This document shows positions 57,471 through 64,000 of a stretch of 64,000 bases of DNA, in pieces. The notes beneath the pieces were generated by a model, which made no database searches, was not told the origin of the DNA, and was given only the letters and a program-made list of their open reading frames with translations. Location of the stretch: positions 13,688,836 to 13,752,835 of the forward strand of contig CM046353.1 of the NCBI GenBank assembly GCA_025403435.1, written 5' to 3'. Source of the stretch: Artocarpus heterophyllus (taxonomy: Eukaryota; Streptophyta; Magnoliopsida; Rosales; Moraceae). A program made the position numbers and the translations under genes. Numbering within the stretch: the stretch's first letter is position 1; the number at the start of each line of letters is the position of its first letter.

Positions 57471-59266
57471 GATTCTGTATTTTTAGAGATGGTTCTGAAC
57501 TTAATGGGATATTTTTAACCTAGTAAAATGGAATATTTTAGAATAACTTACAAATATGGCCATGCTTTTAAATCATCAGTTTTTTATATTACCAAAATGA
57601 AAAATTGAAAAATGAATTTCTCATTGGCATCGTTTTTCCCTCTCTCCCTTTCTTCCCCAAACCTATTTGTCTCTTTTCCCAAAAATCTCCCTCCCTTTCT
57701 TCCCCAAACCTATTTGTCTCTTTTCCCAAAAATCTCCCAACTCAACCCGAATATCCCTCAACTTTGCTAATGATTCTGGTGATCTCACGTAAGAGATCAT
57801 GCAAAGCTGCTCTATCTGCCATGTTCCCTTGCTCATGTTGAGCTTCGATCTTATGCTAGAGATCATACAAAGCTGCTACGTCCTCCATGCTCCCTTGCAC
57901 TGTCACGGGTATGGTGTAAGCTTTGATGCAATCGCCATCTTAAGATCAGAGTTCAAGGCCGAGAAATCGTCAGGTTGGGATTGTTGCCGTCTTCTACCTA
58001 GCAAGATCTAACCATATCCGTCGCTGTGCTCCCTTGCTTGTTATGACCTCCATGGCAATCTAATGGCGATGAAGATGAAGACAGAGTTCTGACAATGACA
58101 AAATTTGGGGCAAAGCAGTTTAGATCCTCACCGTCATGATCTGTTTAGATCCTCATCGCCTTGTCTTCATTCTTTTCCTGGTAGTCTAGATCTCCGAAAG
58201 CCATAGCCATGCTCTCTTGCTCAGTCTCCATGTTCCCTTGCTCGATTTGACCTCCATCGTCTTCTAACACTGACAAAGACAAAGATGAAGTTCAAGCCAA
58301 TTGGTTCAAATACGGTGGCTTTTAAATCTCTATTAATTGTATAATTTTTTGTTCTATTTTTGTGGTTGGATCTATGTTGTAGGTAAATCGTGTAAAAGGT
58401 AAAAAATATCCTAGCAGGACACAGAAAATATCTCATCAGAATAGTGACATAATAATAGCTTGCCTGGTAAGGGGATTAATGGGAGGGTCGAGAGAAGTAG
58501 AGGGAAGAAGCAGAGAGAATGGCTAAATCGATTGTTTGGTTAGAAGTAGTTAAGGATAGAGAGAAAATGTAGGAGGACGAGCAGTGTACTTGGGTCCACC
58601 ATGTTGCATTCCTCCTCTTTTGGACAGACAAGAGTGAAAAAAATAAGAGGAAATCTTAAAGTGGGGAGAAGGCCTATTTTGTCCTCCGAAATTCATAAAT
58701 AGTGTATATAAACAATATGAGAAATATAGTAATTGAAAATAAAATTCAATCCATCATTCTTCTTCTTTTTTCAATACCAAACAAAGGAATGAAAATTTTC
58801 ACTCTCTTTCCTATCTTATTAAATAATATGAAGGAGATCCACTATCTTTTCCATCTTTCCTACTCTTCATTCGTCCAACCAACTGGGCTGTGAGTTTTTA
58901 CATAGTGTGCCATACATAAAAGTAAAGTCCCCAAAGGTGATATTTTACCACAATTCTGAAAAAGAAAATACTAAGGACATTAGTTTTAATCCTAACTTGT
59001 TTATTAAGTTGTGAATTTTTATGTTTTTATTGTATGCCTTTAAAAGATTCTCACATAAATAGATTATATCTACCAATAAATTAATAACAATCCAAAAGTT
59101 AAGAAACAAATTAGCATTAAAGTTGGTAAATAGTTTAAAAGTGTCACATTGATAAGAAAGAGAGAGAGAGAGAGAGAAAAAGAAAAGAAAAGAAAGGTCC
59201 AAAAGTAACAAGATTCAAATGACTTATATCTTAACTAAAAACAAGGGAATGCTTATGGTAAAGAAG
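57471..59266. other. Intergenic region right of Copia-D
   Basis: No gene is supported. A near-exact duplicated block (CTCCCTTTCTTCCCCAAACC and following bases) occurs at about 57,640-57,735. The stretch 57,780-58,260 repeats GATCATGCAAAGCTGCT and CATGTTCCCTTGCTC-type words. A GA microsatellite lies at 59,158-59,176. Short open frames here are repeat-derived. Confidence 0.45.
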
Positions 59267-60337
59267 ACTATTTTGCTCCACTGGTCGAGCAGGGGTGTCC
59301 GAGCTGTTAGATTAATTTTTTAATGGTTTGATCTTCAACTAGAAGCCATGGAAAAAAATTTCTCCGATATTTTTGAATTTTCCACCGAAATTTTCATAAT
59401 TCGAAGGTCTCAAAATATCTTTTGGGTGTAAATAATTTTTTTTCGATATGTATTGAAACTTTTAAAAAATTTTGAGAGGTATTTTAATTTAATCCTAGAA
59501 GATGTTTTGAGACTTTAGAAATTCTAAAATTTTGGAGGAAATTTGAAAAATATTGAGAAATTTTTGTCAAAATGCTAAAATTTAAGGAAAATTTTGGTTA
59601 ACATTATAATAAATCACTAAAAATATTGATTTATCAGGGGTTGTAGGGTATTGTTTTTTACACAACCTTAGTTTCAATATAAAACAAATATTCATAGTTT
59701 TTGTAATTTTTTCAATATTTCAACCGATATCAATATTTCTGCGAAATTTTTGTAAATTTAGAGTATTGATATTTCTCCCGATATCGATATTTTCATCCTT
59801 AATCCGATCCTAGCACTACCTTCTCAGGCAAACAATTAGGAGAATTTACAGTTTTTAATTTATAGAAATATAGTGGGAATTGATTAGCAAACCTATATGT
59901 GGCATGTTCGTAACTATATTCAATATTATTCAAATAATATGTCACGGTACCAATACTGTTTGAATTAAGAAAGGATCTCGACCACATTTGTGCCTCATAG
60001 AACTTTCTTTTGGTATTAAGAAATGTAACATGTATGATGTTTTTTATGTGAAACTTGTTTATTTATGTATTTTTTTAATGTTCATGCTATCAAAAAGTAT
60101 TAAAATCATGTTCTAATATAAATTTCAGTAATTTTCATAAATTTTTTCGATATTTTCACCGATATCGATATTTTCTTCGATATTTCCGTAGAATTAAAGT
60201 GCTGCTATTTCCACCGATACCGATATTTTCTTTCATGCTGGAAGCAGTCTTGTATCTCTCATTGGATAGTCATAAATCAGACTATTAAAATTCTAATCCA
60301 ATGGCTAAAACGTCTTGCTCCACCGATAGAACAAAAT
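59267..60337. mobile_element. Non-autonomous element with ~55-base terminal inverted repeats
   Basis: The left end (TTTTGCTCCACTGGTCGAGC) and the reverse complement of the right end (TTTTGTTCTATCGGTGGAGC) align well over about 55 bases. The interior is non-coding and carries recurrent CCGATATCGATATTT words. A clear target duplication was not found. Length about 1.07 kb. Confidence 0.65.
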
Positions 60338-60663
60338 TACCTTTTTTATCATAAAGATTCTTAAAAAGAAAAAATTATAAGTATTTTATGAGAAATGCTA
60401 GCTGCAACCACTTCTTCAAATGCTAAGGTAGACACTAACTTACTTGAGCGCCTCGTTTCAACCTCACTCTTTATTATATTGCTGCCTAGCTTGCATTGAC
60501 ATATACACCATTCTTTTGTAGATAATAACGAAAATGTTATTGTTCCCGTTCTCTAGGCAACTAAGACCCTGAGAGCACCGCTTCCAAAGAAAAGGAGCTC
60601 TTTGATTTACATATCTTCCATTCTTGCTAAGGAAAAAACCGGAACATGCTGAATTCTTCCGGC
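60338..60663. other. Short intergenic stretch
   Basis: No gene or repeat is recognised; the minus-strand open frame covering it has no domain. Confidence 0.4.
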
Positions 60664-60666
60664 TAA

Positions 60667-60832
60667 TAGGGTGTTTGGTATGGTAATTAGAATTATTTGT
60701 TAAAACTATTTTAAATGTAGCATGTAATGGCTTTACACTATAACAACTTTTTCTTTTTACTGTAGCATATAGAGCTTTACACTGTTTATAACTGAGATAA
60801 TAGTTAAAACTGCCATTTGTCAAACAGGCTAT
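60667..60832. mobile_element. Tourist-like MITE, 166 bases
   Basis: The left end TAGGGTGTTTGGTA and the reverse complement of the right end ATAGCCTGTTTGACA are inverted repeats. TAA flanks both sides (60,664-60,666 and 60,833-60,835). No coding capacity. Confidence 0.7.
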
Positions 60833-60835
60833 TAA

Positions 60836-62660
60836 TAAAATTTATTATAAAAAAACAGGAAAATGATTTGTGAGTCAACCACTTCACGACCAATGCTTTG
60901 TTTTCCTTTTTTGTCACCATTACAACTTTAAGTCTGGATTTGAAACTTAAGTTTGAAACTGATTCATGTATAAACACAAATTGCTATGAAGTAGTGAAGC
61001 TTCTCAATGGTCTTTGTGTTTGGGTTTACTCTTCCTTCGTTATGGAAGTGGCATTAGAGTGACATAGTTTAAGGGGCTAAGAATATTTTCTTCAATTTAT
61101 TTTAGTTGTCAAAACGTTTTTTGTAATGAGTTGAATGGGGTATTCATGTGCTTTAATTTTTTTCTTTTAGAGGTTTAAGAAGTGCAAATTTTAGCAGCTT
61201 TGATACTGGGTTCATGAAAAAAAATAATGATTAAAAAAAAGAAACATGGCTTTTTCTTCGCGTCGTAATTAATTGCAGCCGAAAAATTACACGATGGCCA
61301 TTTTGTTATTTTGCCAAAAAAGGGATGGCATTGGCCTTTACTAAGATAAGTATTGAGAGCTTTTATTGACACTTTTTACTGTACTTTTTTTTTTTTTTAA
61401 TAAAATTTCTTATTATTATGTTACCGTTATTAAAATTATTTTTAAGGGTAAAAGTATTTTAAAGAAATACTCATTACACACTCTACCTTAAAAAAAATTT
61501 ATTGTGCCATAGTTTTTCGATAATAATAGAGATAGATTTTGACAGTCAACAGTCTTCTCACAAAAAAAGTACAAGGTTTCTTTTTATTCAAAATTCTCAT
61601 TTTTTTCTGCTTTTTTAATCTTTGAACCCCACTGATTACACGAATTGATTTTCTTACAAGACATTAAAACTATTAAATCATTAAATCTCAAAATAGGGCA
61701 CAAAATTAACCCTATTTTCCCTATTTTAACTAAAGATGGATCTTTAGTTAAGTCAGTGAAGTCTCATCTGATGCAACCGTTGCAGCTAGCATTGCTCATA
61801 TTTTATAATGTAAATGAAATAAAAATAGGGTTAATTTCATTTTTGACTCTTTACCTATACAATCTATCCAACTTTAGTCCCCAAACTTTAAAATGTAACC
61901 CCTGAATTATAAAATTTATCTCATTTTAACCATTTTGTTACTAAGTTCATTATATATTGATGAATTAAGCTACCTATATATACACCTAATCGATTAATTA
62001 TAAATCAACAATCTCTTTTGTAATTGAATTTTATGCATCTCAGACTAACAAAATATAGGACGTTTTATAGATAAATATAAATTTTGAAACTAATAAGAAT
62101 TTTGAGTTTTTCCACTGATTGTTGAGTTCAATTAAGTGAATTATTTGTTATCATGTCATTTGTGTAATTTTTATTCCTAAAATTCAATCATAAAAATGAC
62201 AAATAGGTTATACCATAATTTTCATGTGTTGTTTTTATTACTTTTACACATGTCCATATATCCAAGTTTATTTTTAAATATATTTTTTCATATTTTCTTC
62301 TTATTTTAATTCATAATAGCATAAACCTAACATAAGTTATATGATGGAGAAAATTGATAAAACTTCTTGAACGGAAAAAAAATAGCAAAACATTTATCAA
62401 AAAGGCATCAAAAAAAGAAGAAAAAAATAATAAAACTTATACAATAGAGAAACAGAATTAAGGGATTTTACCACACACACACACATATAGCTTAACCCAC
62501 CAATATTAATAAATTTGTAACAAAAGAGCTAGGACAAGTTTTGTAGTTTAGGAATATGATTTGTTATATTTTAAGATTCAAGGGATAAAATGAGACAAGT
62601 TGCATAGTTTAAGGACTAAAAGTGTAATTATTAGCTTAATTCCATCAATCTTTAATGGAT
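60836..62660. other. AT-rich intergenic region
   Basis: No gene is supported. Poly-T runs (about 61,385) and an AC microsatellite (about 62,473-62,484) are present. Open frames at 61,175-61,372 and 61,645-61,905 carry no domain. Confidence 0.5.
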
Positions 62661-62663
62661 TTA

Positions 62664-63277
62664 AGGCCTATTTGGCATTGCTTTTAGAGGCTGCTTTTTG
62701 CTTCTGTAATCACCTACAACAGTTTAAAGTGTTTAGTGAAATGTTTTTTTATAAAGCTGCTTCTAAAATATGCTACCTAGTAGGAAAGTTGAGAAATAGG
62801 TCAATGGTTGTTTTTTTACATCAGCTTCTATTGTTATAACTTAAAATTACTAAACTAACCTTAATAATAATACATAATTTCCAATCTATCCATGTTTTCA
62901 TAAAAAACTAAAATAACATCAATATAAGAAGTTTAGATTTAATTTATAACGTAAATTTTTTAGCGCCGTTATGATTTTTTTAGAGTAAATTATTTTCTAA
63001 AAATATATTAAATAAAAAAAAATTATATTTTTTTGGCATCTTAATGTACAAAATATTAAGTAAAATTAAAAATTCAAACTATAAATATGCTTATTAAAAT
63101 ATTTATATTTTTGTCATTATACATTTTCATAATAATTTTATACATAGTTTATCAAACACTTGTAATTCTGCTTCTAATTTGGCATCACCTTTAACAATAA
63201 TTTACCAAACGTCTATTTGCTTCTAATCCACAATATAATAAAAGCAACAACACAATACAATAATGTCAAATTGACTC
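62664..63277. mobile_element. MITE candidate, 614 bases, in the CASPL promoter region
   Basis: The left end AGGCCTATTTGGCATTG and the reverse complement of the right end (GAGTCAATTTGACATTA) are imperfect inverted repeats. TTA stands outside both (62,661-62,663 and 63,278-63,280). Inner GCTTTTAGAGGCTGCTTTT-like sequence recurs inverted near the right end as AAAGCAAC. Confidence 0.55.
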
Positions 63278-63402
63278 TTAGTAAGAGAAAGACTAAAATA
63301 AAATAAGTTAAATAGTTTATAGTGTGATTTGTTAAGTTTTAAAATTAAGGGTCAAAATCAGGCAAGTAGTATATAGTTGACGGGGCAAATGTGAAATTAA
63401 GC

Positions 63403-63410
63403 TATAAAAG
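63403..63410 (+). promoter_or_regulatory. TATA box candidate for the CASP-like gene
   Basis: TATAAAAG lies 204 bases before the start codon, a normal distance if the 5' leader is about 170 bases. Confidence 0.55.
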
Positions 63411-63613
63411 GGTAGAGCTTTTTTGAGGGAAGAACCAGCAATTGCCTGTCTTTTCCCTTTGGCTCTGGAGGGAGGGTTGAAGGTTGAAAAGAAAAAGGGA
63501 CCAAGAAGCTTAGGCGGGAAGGATGTCGTAAGGTAAAACTCTGCTTTCTTGTTCCGACGATATCTAAATCTGTTCTCTAATGAGAGACGGCGAAGGAAGC
63601 CCTTGAAGCAGAA

Positions 63614-64000
63614 ATGAGCGCGATCCATCCTTCAGTCCACCCAGTGGACGCGCCGCCTCCTCCGGCGACCGATGAGGCGGCGGTCGAGAATCCGATACCG
63701 CGCGGGAGGATGAAGGACGTCCAGGGCATGCCCGGAACTCCCGCCAGCCTCGCCTTGCGCCTCTTCCAGTTCGCTTTCTCCGCCGTCGCTCTCTCCGTCA
63801 TGGCCTCCACCTCTGACTTCCCTTCCGTCACCGCCTTCTGGTAACCTAACCACAACTCTCTCTCTCTCTCTCTCTACTTACAGAAATTGACAATTTTGTT
63901 ATAGCTGTTGTTGTTGTTTTTTTTTTTTTTTTTCTTTTTTGTTTTCGTTCAATGGTGTTTGATTTGATATGGCAGCTACCTAGTTGCTGCTATCGGCTTG
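63614..64000 (+). CDS. CASP-like membrane protein (CASPL5A type), 5' part
   Basis: Exon 1 (63,614-63,840) ends in TG at a GT donor, and exon 2 starts at 63,976 after an AG acceptor, continuing to the window edge. The protein starts [16 protein letters not shown], a Pro/Ala-rich cytosolic tail. [19 protein letters not shown] and the first membrane helix (about residues 47-64) follow, then [13 protein letters not shown] and after the intron CYLVAAIGL. This is the pattern of CASPL5A proteins (Arabidopsis At2g28370 is one), four-helix membrane proteins of the CASP/MARVEL-like family that organise plasma-membrane domains. Its precise role is unknown. The start ATG is the first in frame. A CT microsatellite follows in intron 1 (about 63,856-63,875). 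The rest of the gene is outside. Confidence 0.92.

Noticed and set aside
63577..63855. Minus-strand frames opposite the CASP-like exon
   Set aside because: Shadows of the plus-strand coding exon in GC-richer sequence.
1..64000. CRISPR array, operon, phage or plasmid features
   Set aside because: Spliced genes, LTR elements and MITEs show plant nuclear DNA; no regularly spaced repeats or prokaryotic gene layout were seen.

Overview
The window is AT-rich plant nuclear DNA: spliced genes with GT-AG introns, plastid transit peptides, and a heavy load of LTR retrotransposons and small DNA transposons. The gene families and repeat types suit a eudicot, possibly woody, but I cannot name the species. 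All exon models were built by eye from splice sites and reading phase, without transcripts or searches.

Four nuclear genes are visible. (1) An 18-exon plus-strand gene at 3,737-9,725 encodes a plastid-targeted phosphoglucomutase/phosphomannomutase superfamily protein (619 aa). (2) Tail to tail with it, a 3-exon minus-strand gene at 12,656-10,924 encodes a plastid-type GNAT N-acetyltransferase (283 aa). (3) A 13-exon minus-strand gene at 45,990-38,466 encodes an endoplasmic-reticulum M28 metallopeptidase (ERMP1-like). As written it carries a 2-base deletion in exon 12 that shifts the last part out of frame. (4) The first exon and a half of a CASP-like (CASPL5A-type) membrane protein gene starts at 63,614 and runs off the window.

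Between the GNAT gene and the metallopeptidase gene (about 13-38 kb) lies a retrotransposon graveyard. It starts with a 5'-truncated minus-strand LINE (about 13.1-14.8 kb). A three-layer nest of plus-strand Ty1/copia elements follows. Copia-A (17,544-27,236, complete with two ~2-kb LTRs) sits inside the gag zinc-knuckle codons of the related older Copia-B (15,365-17,543 plus 27,237-32,189), with a perfect 5-base target duplication GGTCG. Copia-B abuts the truncated 5' LTR region of an unrelated element, Copia-C (about 32,190-37,850). All three are coding-dead. A fourth copia element, Copia-D, lies on the minus strand at 52,585-57,465 with ~250-base LTRs and a TGTTT target duplication.

The remaining intergenic and intronic DNA holds PIF/Harbinger-type elements (one with a transposase C-terminus and TAA target duplication; one with a Myb/SANT-like accessory-protein remnant), MITE candidates, two tRNA-derived SINE candidates in introns, tandem repeats and microsatellites.

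The least ordinary structure is in the Copia-A/B family. It has a long leader carrying iterated GGCAGGCCGATC palindromes, including a perfect 14-bp hairpin. Its LTRs carry two tandem ~75-base units, each of which is itself an inverted repeat. Copia-A also has an in-frame 36-codon duplication at the start of gag. I found no CRISPR array, operon or plasmid-type system; this is eukaryotic sequence.
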